From Chionoecetes opilio (taxonomy: Eukaryota; Arthropoda; Malacostraca; Decapoda; Majidae), in assembly GCA_016584305.1 (NCBI GenBank), contig JACEEZ010012027.1, forward strand, positions 1 to 64,000: a stretch of 64,000 nucleotides of DNA. Reading direction: 5' to 3'. The notes below the pieces were generated by a model, which saw only the letters and a program-made list of their open reading frames with translations, ran no database searches and was not told where the DNA came from. Below, piece after piece: positions 24,891-36,179 of this stretch; position 1 is the stretch's first letter; every line of letters begins with the position of its first letter. Position numbers and translations under genes: made by a program.

Positions 24891-26470
24891 CCCAGCAAAC
24901 ACAAAGACGGAGGGCCTCCGGAGGCCCTCCGTATGTCTTTTCGGCGGCCCGACGGAAGTGTACGACGTAGGGCCGCTGGGAATTTGCTCAGAGGCTCACC
25001 GGCGGGCCGCTCCCAGCGGCCCGCCGTAGGGCATATGACCATTTGCCGCTGTTATATTAACTGATTGAGGAATATTTATGGTTATACTTTCTAAGTATAT
25101 TGCAGATATAGTAATGTTTTAAGGGGTGTTGCACAACCCATTAGCCGATTAATAGACTAATGGGCTGTTCAACACTTATAAAAAACATTACTATATAATG
25201 CAATATGCTTAGAAAATTTACCCAGAAATATTCCTGTGTCGTTATCCAGTAATACGATGAAAAGGAGATTGCTAGGATCATAATTGCTACGGACATTGTT
25301 TATTTCATAAGTACAAAAACATTTTCGTTATTGAGTTTACATGCTGGTGTACGTGGAACACTGAACGGCGTGAACAGCCATGTAGAAGGATATAGGTTGC
25401 GGCGAACAACATAACTGCATCCACCCACTCGTGCGTTTTCCAAGTAACTGATTATTTTCACTCAGACACAGCGCCAGGCGCCGTCAAGGAATTCCTAAAA
25501 AAAACGTGTCGTACTGCAATTATTTATATTATTCAGTCTATTTCGATATAATGAAGGAGCGAAAACATGTTATAAATAAGTTCTCATTATGTTATCTACT
25601 GGTTAAGGGTGACAATTTAGGCCTTTTGTGGGTTTTTAACCCTTTGTAATGGCTATCGTACGTCTGGCAGTTTAGTACATTGATAGCTGGGAAAAAAATT
25701 CAAATAATATTCTATTCTAAATCATGATATTATTCATATGTTAACTCCATCATCTACATATTCCATATTAGGTGTACCGTTGAGTATTAATATGCGTTGA
25801 TAATATGTTGGAAGTTATTGAAATAAGGGAAAATATGACCTTGTGTTATTCCGTAATAATCTTCGCCGCGGTTAATCAAGTGTTATTTTTATATGATACT
25901 AGCTACACACACAGACTAACTGATAACCTTTTTCCATGTAAACTCCTTCCTATGTACGTATCTCATCTTTATTTCTATGTATCTCTGGGTGTTCCTGATT
26001 AAGCTGGAAATATTTGAAATAAACTGATATATGATAATTTCTATAAACTATTATAAAAACTTTTATAACAATTTTTAATAGCTTGAACAGGCCTAATAAT
26101 AGTGATGGTACCGATATTGAGATACTATGTATATTACTGTGTTAATATATATAATATGAAATGAATATTTCCCACTTACAAATACCTACTAGGTAGCTGG
26201 CCTCCGGAGGATTGACGTCAAGTCGCCGCTGCTTGTCACTACTGATGTAATACTACATCAAGATAATCATATAACTGTTGTTTCAAAATGTTTACACATA
26301 GAAATATTCAATTCTTGAAATTCTGTACATTAATTTTCAACATAGTAAATTATCCCGTCTGAAAATACACCAGCGGGCCTCTGAAGAGCTGACGGAGGTA
26401 AATTTGCCGCCGGCGGCCGCCGTTCGCCGCTCTACGGCCTACGTCGGCCCGCCGGTGATGGTTAGCTGGG
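24891..26470 (+). mobile_element. inner copy of the same transposon, inverted
   Basis: 1,580 bp beginning CCCAGCAAACACAAAGACGG and ending GGTTAGCTGGG, flanked by TA at 24889-24890 and 26471-26472. The segment 24891-25905 is the reverse complement of 26473-27456, and 25907-26470 is the reverse complement of 24327-24890. The whole therefore reads A-B-A'-B', explained by one copy inserting at a TA inside another in opposite orientation. Few mismatches separate the copies, suggesting a recent event. Confidence 0.9.
25091..25212. repeat. imperfect hairpin inside the transposon
   Basis: Arms share GTAATGTTTT, ACCCATTAG and their complements around a centre at about 25150. The matching copy lies at about 27175-27295 in the outer element. 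It is a candidate folding structure of the element. Confidence 0.7.
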
Positions 26471-27784
26471 TAGCTAGTATCATATAAAAATAACACATGA
26501 TTAACCGCGGCGAAGATTATTACGGGATAACACAAGGTCATATTTTCCCTTATTTCAATAACTTCCAACATATTATCAACACATATCAATACTCAACGGT
26601 ACACCTAATATGGAATATGTAGATGATGGAGTTAACACATGAAAAATATCATGATTTAGAATAGAATATTATTTGAAATCTTTTCCCAGCTATCAATGCA
26701 CTAAACTGCCAGACGTACGATAGTCATTACAAAGGGTTAAAAAACCCACAAAAGGCCTAAATTGTCACCCTTAACCAGTCGATAACATAATGAGAACTTA
26801 GTTATAACATGTTTTCGCTCCTTCATTATATCGAAATAGACTGAATAATATAAATAATTGCAGTACGACACGTTTTTTTTAGGAATTCTTTGACGGCGCC
26901 TGGCGCTGTGTCTGAGTGAAAATAATCAGTTAGTTGGAAAACGCACGAGTGGGTGGATGTTGTCATGTTGTTCGCCGCAACCTATATCCTTCTACATGGC
27001 TGTTCACGCCGTTCAGTGTTCCACGTACACCAGCATGTAAACTCAATAACGAAAATGTTTTTGTACTTATGAAATAAACAATGTCCGTAGCAATTATGAT
27101 CCTAGCAATCTCCTTTTCATCGTATTACTGGATAACGACACAGGAATATTTCTGGTTAAATTTTCTAAGCATATTGCATTATATAGTAATGTTTTTATAA
27201 GTGTTGAACAGCCCATTAGTCTATTAATCGGCTAATGGGTTGTGCAACACCCCTTAAAACATTACTATATCTGCAATATACTTAGAAAGTATAACCATAA
27301 ATATTCCTCAATCAGTTAATATAACAGCGGCAAATGGTCATATGCCCTACGGCGGGCCGCTGGGAGCGGCCCGCCGGTGAGCCTCTGAACAAATTCCCAG
27401 CGGCCCTACGTCGTACATTTCCGTCGGGCCGCCGCTCCGTCTTTGTGTTTACTGGGTAACTGCCCTGGAAAAAGCTGCTTGGAAGAATTTTTTGGCTGTT
27501 ATAAAGAACTACCTAGGTAATGTTCGAGCATCAAATTATGAGGAACTTGTAAATGACATGTTGAAGAGTTACCATGCGCTTGGGGCTCGGATGTCACTCA
27601 AAATCCACTTTTTCCATTCACATCTTGATTTCTTCCCAACGAATCTTGGCGCGGTCAGTGATGAGCAGGGGGAACGTTTCCACCAGGACATTGCCACCAT
27701 GGAAACCCGATACCAAGGACGATTCAGTCCCAACATGATAGGGGACTATTGCTGGACGCTACAACGTGAAAGTAACATAATTTA

Positions 27785-28170
27785 AGTATATTTTTTGCCA
27801 GATATGTAGGTCCTAATAAAGCCGCAGGCACCACCAGAATTTAATTACGAGTAATATATATTAACGTAGGGGGATTGTTTCGATTAATTATATAATTATA
27901 TATACGTATATAATTATAATAGCTATTAAAATTTAAAACTATACGTGCTAGAGAAAAAGCAATGCCATTTTTGAAATCAGCAGCGAAAATGCTTTCCAAC
28001 CCACACACAATGAACTCAGAACCATTTTTTGTGTCGACCAGTGTAATAGCTAGGGCTAATAACAATTATAAGTACTCCATCAGTAAAAGACCTGCTATAT
28101 ACGGAAATCCCCAGGTAGTGGATGCCAGTACCTATAGAAATTATACATGATGGTTATATAGGTCAAGGAC
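27785..28170. other. AT-rich spacer, no gene
   Basis: Contains AT-rich repeats near 27885-27915. I see no coding or element boundary beyond the gene end and the start of the LINE fragment. Confidence 0.5.
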
Positions 28171-29257
28171 CTATTCCAAGATCAAGGACCTTGGAATAGC
28201 AGTAAAAGTGGGTTTATGGCTACACAACTTCCTCACTGAAAGAACGGAGTCGGTGACGGCAAATGGAGCCATTTCAGAGGAACACAGTGTGGTGAGCGGT
28301 GTCCCCCAAGGGTCTGTACTAGGACCTCTACTCTTCCTCATAATGATAGGGGACATAGACAAAGAAGTGACCCACTCAACAACGGCCTCTTTCGCCGACG
28401 ACACCAATATATGTAAAAGCATTGGAGCCAGAGAAGACATCAGCCTTCTTCAAGAGGATCTCGACAAAATCTATGAGTGGGCCAAAATGAACAACATGCT
28501 ATTCAATGGTGAAAAATTCCAACTTCTCAGGAGTGGTAAAAACCAAGAGATCCTCAACAACACCTCCCTCCTGTCAAGCGAGAAACAAGTGATAACCACT
28601 AGCCCACATGTAAAATGTCTGGGCATTCACCTCAATGCTGATGGCACCTTCCAACACCACATCGAAGAGACCATCAAGAAAACTAAAAGGATTGCAGAGT
28701 GGATACATACTTAGAACCTTCTACTTCCGGGAAAAAGAGTGTATGGTGACTCTATGGAGAGCACTAGTCCAGCCCATTCTGGACTACTGCAGTCAACTAT
28801 GGTCTCCCCACAAGGCTATGAATATCCAGGCCCTTGAGTCGGTCCAACGGTCATTCACAAGGCAAATAAGAGGGATGAAAGAACTCTCCTACTGGGAAAG
28901 ACTAAAAAGACTAGGACTATATTCCCAGCAACGATGCAGAGAGAGATATTCCACCATATACATCTGGAAGATCCTAGAAGAAAAAGTACCCAACCCCTCC
29001 AACATCAACAAAGTGGACGCTTACATAAATGCGAGGGCAGGTCGGAAATGCTTCAGGAAAGCCCCTCCAACTCAAGCCCCGGCAAGAATCAAGACTCTTC
29101 TATCAGCCAGCCTACCCTACAGTGGCCCAAGAGCCTTCAACAGCCGCTCAAGAAATACATCCGAGACATCACCGGCTGCTCCGTAGAGAAGTTAAAATCC
29201 CAACTGGACGAATACCTGTGGACAGTCCCTGATGAACCACCAGTACCGGTGTTGTGA
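28171..29257 (+). pseudogene. 5'-truncated LINE, RT and C-terminal region
   Basis: Reverse transcriptase fragment starting within the palm. VPQGSVLGPLLF lies at about 28303-28340, SFADDTNICK (catalytic FADD) at about 28387-28416, then a thumb and C-terminal region (GIHLNADGTFQHH; later LDYCSQLWSPHK; ERLKRLGLYSQQRRC-type block). Two overlapping frames cover it. They meet near 28706, where a 4-bp duplication of ATAC shifts the frame. Coding ends at 29257. The 3' UTR is interrupted by a foldback element (29259-29941) and continues to about 30117 with an (AAGT)n tail. Clade is CR1/Jockey-like; I cannot decide further. Confidence 0.8.
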
Positions 29258-29258
29258 T

Positions 29259-29941
29259 GAAATCGGCCCCTTTCGTAAATCGTCCCGCGGACGCTTATTT
29301 AACCTAAATAACTCTACAAAACCTAACACAAACCTATCCTAAGCCTAACCTAACCTAAACCAGACCTAAACATAACTTAAATATAACTTAACCTAAACCT
29401 AAAAACTATGTTTGCCGATCTGAGGGGCGATCTGATAGAATTTTTTTAAAGTGGTTAAAGGGATATTATAAAGGCGATGTAGGAAAAGTTCTTACGGCTA
29501 GTAACCAGGGTAGAACACGCAGTAACGTACTCAAGCTGGAAAAGCGTAGACATAGAAAGGAAATAGGGAAAAAATGGTTCATAAGTAGGGTGGTAAATGA
29601 CTGGAATGGACTCAGTCGTCAGGTGGTCAATGCGGAGTCAATAGGGAGTTTTAAAAGGAGACTAGACAATTTAATGGATGGGGATGAAAGGCAGATGTAG
29701 GCTATGGTGTTAAGTAACAGGAACTACCAAGTGTAAGTCTCACGGCCTCTTGTAGCTTTCTTATGTTTTCTTCCCTCAGATCGCCACATATAGTTTTCTA
29801 GGTTTAATTTAAGTTATATTTAAGTTATGTTTAGGTCTGGTTTAGGTTATGTTAGATTTAGGATAGGTTTGTGTTAGGTTTTGTAGAGTTATTTAGGTTA
29901 AATAAGCTTCCGCGGGACGATTTACGACGCGGGCCGATTTC
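29259..29941. mobile_element. foldback element with CCTAA/TTAGG-like arms
   Basis: Inverted arms of about 170 bp (29259-29435 and 29770-29941) begin GAAATCGGCCC and contain CGTCCCGCGG followed by degenerate CCTAA repeats. The space between the arms is a CR1 LINE 3' fragment. It sits inside the 3' UTR of the LINE at 28171. A one-armed relic of the same family is at 41268-41410. Confidence 0.8.
29437..29765 (+). mobile_element. CR1 LINE 3' end fragment
   Basis: Encodes the C-terminal block of a CR1-type protein: VGKVLTASNQGRTRSN, then KKWFISRVVNDWNGLS and FKRRLDNLMDGDE, stop near 29700, followed by a 3' UTR with CTTGTAGCTTTCTTATG. It is the same family as 55450-57184 (minus). Confidence 0.8.
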
Positions 29942-30092
29942 CTGCACGACACCGGGTTACACTTCGCTATGTAGAGCACCCACAAACTCCTTACTGGACC
30001 AAGTGAACCTACAGTTTAGGGACGCTAGGACCGGCTGCAGCGGTAGAACACTACGGCTCTGAGGAATTATCCTCTAAACAACATCAAGTATC

Positions 30093-30412
30093 AAGTAAGT
30101 AAGTAAGTAAGTAAGTAGGTATAGTAAATGTTTGACATGGCTGCGACAGGTCTTGCAATATATTGTGTTGCTGGGATTTTTTCTTCGGCCAGAGATTTAT
30201 AAACCTGACTCTCATCACACACAGAATGATGACCACGGTTCACCTTTCATATGCCAACTAAGCCCGGAGGTTATTACCTGAGGTCAAATTAATAACCCTT
30301 TTGTTAGAGATAGGGGGTTCACCGAAAAGGCAGGCACCGCTCGGGGATCGAACCCGAGACCTTCCACTTGCCGGGCGGACGCGCTACCGTTACACTACGG
30401 TCGCCTCCCGGT
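30093..30412 (-). mobile_element. tRNA-derived SINE
   Basis: On the minus strand, about 30412-30330 reads as a tRNA-like head. It has an A-box-like region (TAGTGTAACGGTAGCGCG), an anticodon-like stem-loop with loop CCGGCAA, and a canonical B box GGTTCGATCCC. A roughly 210-bp body and an (ACTT)n tail at 30093-30117 follow. The loop has C where tRNAs have U33, and one acceptor base is extra, so it is not a working tRNA gene. Confidence 0.8.
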
Positions 30413-30439
30413 AACAACCCACACACAATGGGCCCCAGA

Positions 30440-33400
30440 CATAACTACGTCACGGTTTGTTTACATCGGTGCATTGTGGGGATAAGGCGGGGTCGCCGCG
30501 GGTGGACCTACGAAGGGAAAACTACGGCGATGGAAGAATTTCGAGTTTTTTGCGCGAAATTGATATTCCAGGTGCTATATTACTGTGCTCTGTTCTCGCT
30601 GACAACACTATAGAGAAGACCTGAGGTAATGGCTGATGTGCAGAGGCTTCTAAACCAAGAAAACAGAGTCATAACAGAGCCTCGTCAAAAGGTAAGCAAC
30701 TGGTAGGTACGTAATGTGTCCCTACCACTTGCTTACTTCTTAATGAGACTCTGCTGTAAACTGTTTTCTGGTTTAGAAGCCTCTGCACATCAACCATCAC
30801 CTCAGGTCTTCTCTAGTGTTGTCAGCGAGCACGGAAATATAGCACCTGGAATATCAATTTCGCCCAAAACAACTCAAATTTTTTTCATCGTCGTAATCTT
30901 CTCTTTGTAGGCTGTACAATTCATGGTTATGATAGTATTAAAATACTTATTAATTGAGTTCCTTTTGTTGTCTTTGATGTAGTAGTGCTACATCATGGTT
31001 TAAGTGTTACTTGACGAGCCAATGAATATCTTTGAGTCTATACCAACATCACCAACCTTTGCTTTGATTTATCTTATTACTCCATCCATAAACAAGTTGC
31101 ATAACCACGGTGACATTACCATCCTTGCCTCATGATACCTGCATGGTACGTCGTCTACCGATATTTTTGTCCCTACACAAATCGGGAAAGCCCCGCCGAC
31201 AGTAATGGTTAGGTTTTGGTACCGGTCATTTCGCCATACCATAGTCATTTCGCCCACAGGTCATTTTCGCTCACACTATGGAGTCATTTCCCCCCCACTA
31301 TGGAGTCTATGGGAGCTAGGAGGTTAGGTTATATTTGTTTAGTGTGTCGAGAACCCCAACCCCCGCTAGAGGTTAGGTTAGATTTCTTTAGTAGGTTAGG
31401 GTAGGTTAGATTTGGGTAGTTTAGGTTAGATTTGGGTTAGGTTAGGTTAGGTTAGATTAGATTGGTTGGGTAGGATAGGTTAAATTTGGTTAGGTTAGCT
31501 TAGGTTAGATTTTGGTTAGGTTAGGTTATCGGTGGGTCAAGCCCTGCTAGGGTAGGTTATTTTGGTTAGGTTAGGTTTTTTTTTGGTTAGGCAATTTCGT
31601 CATTTCGCCCACAAGACATTTCGTCCCCCATGTAAGTCAATTCGCCCACATATAAGTCAATTCGCCCACTCTAAAGTCAATTCGCCCACACGACCCAAAT
31701 GTCACGGAGTCATGTAACTATATTTTCCTCTGGCAGAAATGGAATGAACCACCAGTAACCTTGGGCGAAAAAGACGGTAAAATTCTAGTGTTTGCCCATA
31801 CTCTCCCACTTCCCCCAAACCCTGTGGGAATGCGGGGTTTTCGGGTTGGGGAAAAAATTATTCGTCGGAAACACGTAATTAAAGAGTGTGTAGGGGGGTA
31901 AAATTCCCTAATCTAGGGTAATTTCCTTATATCTAGGAGAAAATTGCCCAACCAAAATAAACCTAACCTAACCAAAATTAACCTACACTAGCAGGGGGCT
32001 TGACCCACCGATAACCTAACCTAACCAAATCAACCTATCCTAACCTAACCAAATCTAATCTAAAACCCAACCTAACCAAATCTAAAGGTTAGATTTGGTT
32101 AGGTTAGGTTAGCTTAGGTTAGATTTGGTTAGGTTAGGTTATCGGTGGGTTAAGCTCCCTGCTAGGGGTAGGTTAATTTTGGTTAGGTTAGGTTTATTGT
32201 GGTTAGGCAATTTCTCTAGATATAAGGAAATTACCCTAGATCTAGGAAATTTTTACCCCCCTTAAAACAACTCTTTATATTACGTGTTTCCGACGCATAA
32301 AATTTTTTTCCCCACCCGAAAACCCCGCACTCCCACAGGTCCCCAAACTTGTTTGGGGGGTTAGTGGGAGAGTATGGGCAAAAAACTAGAAATTTACCGT
32401 CATTTCGCCCAAGTGGTTCATTCCATTTCTGCCAGAGGAAGATATGTTACATGACTCCGTGACATGGATCGTGTGGGCGAAATTTACTCTTATATGTGGG
32501 CGAATTGACTTACATGTGGACCCAAATGTCTTGTGGGCGAAATGACGAAAATTGCCAACCAAAATAAAACCCAACCTAACCAAAATTAACCCACCCTAGC
32601 AGGGGGCTTGACCCACCGATATGCTAAACCTAACCAAACCAAATTAACCTATCCTAACCTAACCATTCTAACCTAACCTAACCTAACCAAATCTAACCTA
32701 AACTACCCAAATCTAACCTACCCTAACTAAAGAAATCTAACCTAACCTCCTAGCGGGGGGTTGGGGGTTCTCGTCACACTAAACAAATATAACCTCCTAG
32801 CCTCCTATAGACTCCCTAGTGTGGGCGAAATGACCGGGTACCAACCTTAACCATTACTGTCGGCGAGTTTTCCCGATTTGTGTAGGGACAAAATATCGGT
32901 AGACGACATTACCATGCAAGTACCATGAGGCCCAAAGGATGGGTAATGTCACCGTGGTTTTTGCAATTTGTTTTATGGATGGAGTAAAAAGATAAATCAA
33001 AGCAAAGGTTGGTGATGTTGGTATAGACTCAAAAGTATTAATTGGCTCGTCAAGTAACACTTTTAACCATGATGTTTGCACATAATTTTGAGGAAAGACA
33101 ACAAAAGGAACTCAATTAATAAGGGATTTTAAATACTATCATAACCATGAATATGTACAGCCCACAAAGAGAAGACTACGACGATGAAAAAAATTCGAGT
33201 TGTTTTGGGCGAAATTGATATTCCAGGTGCTATATTTCCGTGCTCGCTGACAACATAGAGAAGACCTGAGGTGATGGTTGATGTGCGAAGGCTTCTAGAC
33301 CAGGAAAACAGCCACAGCAGAGTCTCATTAAGAAGTAAGCAAGTGGTAGGGACACATTACGTACCTACCAGTTGCTTACCTTTTGACGAGGCTCTGTTAT

Positions 33401-33632
33401 GACTCTGTTTTCTTGGTTTAGAAGCCTCTGCACATCAGCCATTACCTCAGGTCTTCTCTATAGTGTTGTCAGCGAGAACAGAGCACAGTAATATAGCACC
33501 TGGAATATCAATTTCGCGCAAAATAACTCGAAATTCTTCCATCGCCGTAGTTTTCCCTTCGTAGGTCCACCCGCGGCGACCCCGCCTTATCCCCACAATG
33601 CACCGATGTAAACAAACCGTGACGTAGTTATG
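30440..33632. repeat. 3.2 kb imperfect palindrome with nested palindromes
   Basis: The sequence from 30440 inward (CATAACTACGTCACGG...) matches the reverse complement of sequence from 33632 inward across about 1.5 kb per arm, with centre near 32040-32080. Each arm has its own smaller palindrome (about 30530-30880 and 33215-33520), and the centre (about 31895-32280) is made of TTAGG/CCTAA-type repeats. Arms also carry repeated CATTTCGCCCAC and CAATTCGCCCAC motifs. No coding frame was found. It is likely a large foldback element or an inverted duplication of several. Confidence 0.85.
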
Positions 33633-33639
33633 GGTAGGG

Positions 33640-34110
33640 TCCGGTGTGTCTTGGGGGGCGGGGTAAGGCTTGCAGGACGGTAGGACCGCCCACTTGATCC
33701 CCCAGCCAATAGGAACAACGAATGGGACGGGGCCAGTCTCGATGTATTTTCGTGAGCATCAGTCCAGCCTGGACCAGTCTAGGCTGGACTGGACCAGCTG
33801 GTAAACGTCGCGAAAACGCGCTAATAATATATACGTAAAACATTAGTGAAGGCACTGAACGTGTTGAGTTTCCCGCCTGGTGACGTCACGGTGAGGTGGC
33901 GATGGATAGTGCCAGACAGGTGCCGGTGACAGGCTTGATAAAGGCGGGGACGGAAGGGATGAGATGCCAGCTAGCCAGGTTAGGGACCGAAAGCAGCACA
34001 GCATTTATCTCAGTGCCATTAAGGTGCGGCACAGGGGAGGGAGAACAGTAGAACACCAGCAAACACTGGATCGTCTTCCGGCGGGCTTGTGTGTTGTTCA
34101 AGTGTGAGTC
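33640..34110 (+). promoter_or_regulatory. possible promoter and first exon (copy 1)
   Basis: GC-rich stretch with GGGGCGGGG, an AGCCAAT box, a TAATATATA element and a TGACGTCA (CRE-like) site, followed by a short ATG frame from 33902. It is the same as 35500-35961, but here the donor-like site is interrupted (CAAGTGTGAGT). No protein match was recognised. Confidence 0.25.
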
Positions 34111-34319
34111 GACCAGGTTAATTAACTTATTGTAATATATTTGATAGCTATGCATGTTTTACAGTAATCCTCACTGTGCCCGGGTATGTAGAGGCTAATC
34201 GGAATGTCTACCGTAGATGAGGCTGAGGCCATAGAGGGGGTGGTAGCGGGAGGAATCGAGTGATTGCGGGGTGGGGGAGGGATGAGACACTCACTATTTA
34301 GGTCATTAGGTCATCATTT

Positions 34320-34890
34320 TACAGAACTGATGCAGGTTAAGATTCGCTTTATCGCCCCTGCTGTATCTCGCTTATTACCTTAAGAAGGACTAAACTTTTG
34401 TCATACACGTCTTCTACTAACCTTTAAGCCTCTTGGCAAACTGTTACTTTGATCAAAATCACGGACAAAAATTATCTAATAAGAATAAATAGGTGCTACT
34501 CCGCCGTTGCCATCAGCACAGTTTAGACGCGGGACGGTCGCCTCTCCCAGCCCTCCCTTTCGGACAGTAGCCAGGGTAGGTTAGGTAAGGTTAGGTTTAG
34601 TTTAGCTTTATTTTAAACTAAACTAAACCTAACCTTAACTAGCTAGCCTGGCTAGTGTATGTGAGGAAGGCTTGGCCCCCGATCTCTGACTGTGCTGATG
34701 GCGACGACAAAGTTGCACCTATTTATTCTTTTAGATAATTTTTATCCGTACTTTTGACCTAAGTACCAGCTTGTCAAGAGATTTGAAGGTTAGTAGAAGA
34801 CGTGTATGACAAAAGATTAGTCCTTTATAAGGTAGTAAGCGAGATAAGGCAGGGGCGATAAAACAAATCTTAACCCTGAATAATCATAAA
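34320..34890. repeat. foldback element with TTAGG-type centre (copy 1)
   Basis: Arms of about 270 bp (34320-34600 and 34615-34890) share AAGATTCGCTTTATCGCCCC, TGTCATACACGTCTTCTAC and related blocks in inverted order. The centre is AGGTTAGGT / ACCTAACCT sequence. Confidence 0.8.
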
Positions 34891-35333
34891 TGTATTGCCT
34901 CCTCACCTTGTATCTCAGAGGCTTTGCCTGTCACTGTAATTTTATGACTTGGATATTTTGTTCTTATTGATCTTAATGTACTACTTTTTTAACAATCTGC
35001 CTTTTTTTTGTGCGTGAAAATATATTATCACCCACAAAGACCCAAACTTCAAAGTGATGAAAATTGTCCTTTGAAATATCGCTTGGAAAATCTTAAGAAT
35101 AAGGGCTCCACGGTAAGCTGACCCAAATGTTGGCTCTACGTGTTATACTTACTGTCCTTAACACATCTGTTTTGATTTTAATGAGTGCCGATCCTTACTT
35201 TGCCTATATGGCCGATATTAAATTTCAGGTTCTTGAGAAAAACCCAAGTCTAGTAGGGTTAGGTTAGGTTAGGTCAGGTCAGGCTCAGGTTAGGCTAGGT
35301 TTAGGTCGAGCACCCCTCGTGCACGGCTTAGGT

Positions 35334-35334
35334 N
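35334..35334. other. single-N assembly join
   Basis: Second and last ambiguous base of the window, flanked by the 1.85 kb duplicated sequence. Confidence 0.9.
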
Positions 35335-35499
35335 AAAAAAAAAATTTTTGCACCTGGAATATCAATTTTGGCAAATAACTCGAAATTCTTCCATCGCCGT
35401 ATTTTTTCCCCTTCGTAGGTCCACCCGCGGCGACCCCGCCTTATCCCCACAATGCACCGATGTAAACAAACCGTGACTTTAGTTATGGGTAGGGTCCGG

Positions 35500-35961
35500 T
35501 GTGTCTTGGGGCGGGGTAAGGCTTGCAGGACGGTGGGACCGCCCACTTGATCCCCCAGCCAATAGAACAACAAAAGGGGACGGGGCCAGTCTCGATGTAT
35601 TTTCGTGAGCATCAGTCCAGCCTGGACCAGTCTAGGCTGGACTGGACCAGCTGGTAAACGTCGCGAAAACGCGCTAATAATATATAACGTAAAAACATTA
35701 GTGAAGGGCACTGAACGTGTTGATTTTTCCCGCCTGTTGACGTCACGGTGAGGTGGCGATGGATAGTGCCAGACAGGTGCCGGTGACAGGCTTGATAAAG
35801 GCGGGGACGGAAGGGATGAGATGCCAGCTAGCCAGGTTAGGGACCGAAAGCAGCACCGCATTTATCTCAGTGCCATTAAGGTGCGGCACAGGGGAGGGAA
35901 AAACAGTAGAACACCAGCAGAACACTGGATCGTCTTCCGGCGGGCTTGTGTGTTGTTCAAG
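35500..35961 (+). promoter_or_regulatory. possible promoter and first exon (copy 2)
   Basis: GGGGCGGGG near 35508, CCAAT near 35560, a hairpin of CCAGTCCAGCCT type near 35615-35655, TAATATATAA near 35685, and TGACGTCACG near 35737. An ATG at 35759 opens a frame of about 67 codons to an excellent donor-like CAAG|GTGAGT at 35961/35962. I do not recognise the peptide. Sites such as these occur by chance in GC-rich DNA, so this is only a candidate. Confidence 0.3.
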
Positions 35962-36179
35962 GTGAGTCGACCAGGTTAATTAACTTATTGTAATATATTT
36001 GATAGCTATGCATGTTTTACAGTAATCCTCACTGTGCCCGGGTATGTAGAGGCTAATCGGAATGTCCTACCGTAGATAAGGCTGAGGCCATAGAGGGGGT
36101 GGTAGCGGGGGGGAATCGAGTGGATTGCGGGGTGGGGGAGGGGATGAGACACTCACTATTTAGGTCATTAGGTCATCAT

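Larger units (their letters stand above)
24327..27456 (-). mobile_element. outer copy of a TA-target non-coding transposon
   Basis: Insertion into the gene above, flanked by TA at 24325-24326 and 27457-27458. Ends begin TCCCAGCTAACC and finish GTTTACTGGG. It consists of 24327-24890 and 26473-27456, about 1.55 kb, interrupted by an inverted copy of itself at 24891-26470. It contains no transposase frame, and has GC-rich subterminal palindromes (for example CGGCGGGCCGCTCCCAGCGG). Orientation is given as minus relative to the inner copy. It is probably mobilised by a transposase encoded elsewhere. Confidence 0.9.
23013..27784 (+). pseudogene. intronless DDE transposase-like gene split by a transposon
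   Basis: Member of an intronless multicopy protein family I recall from many arthropod and cnidarian genomes, usually annotated as uncharacterised. The first part runs 23013-24326 (an upstream in-frame ATG exists at 22998; 23013 is preferred because the protein then starts MERRNCVNALDSFCYICG as in the family). N-terminal Cys pairs (CYICG, then CNPC about 45 residues on, later CYFC) suggest zinc binding. A possible RNase H-like triad follows: D in FIDSGKNT, D in CGDLKV with nearby CFLC, and E in SDEQGERFHQD. After the codon TTA at 24324-24326 a 3.13 kb insertion intervenes. The reading resumes at 27459 (TALEKAAW) and runs to a stop at 27782-27784. As it stands translation ends at 24357-24359. 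The transposase assignment is inference from the triad pattern. Confidence 0.85.
33497..35327. repeat. 1.85 kb direct duplication, copy 1
   Basis: Matches 35351-37188 in order (offsets 1854 to 1861), ending seven bases before the N at 35334. As with the first N, one copy ends at the join and the other continues into unique sequence. Confidence 0.85.

Noticed and set aside
30330..30412. Functional tRNA gene
   Set aside because: Cloverleaf-like, but it lacks U33, has an extra acceptor base, and runs into a SINE body with an (ACTT)n tail.
31320..32760. True telomere or chromosome end
   Set aside because: TTAGG/CCTAA tracts are short, degenerate, in both orientations and interspersed with unique sequence.
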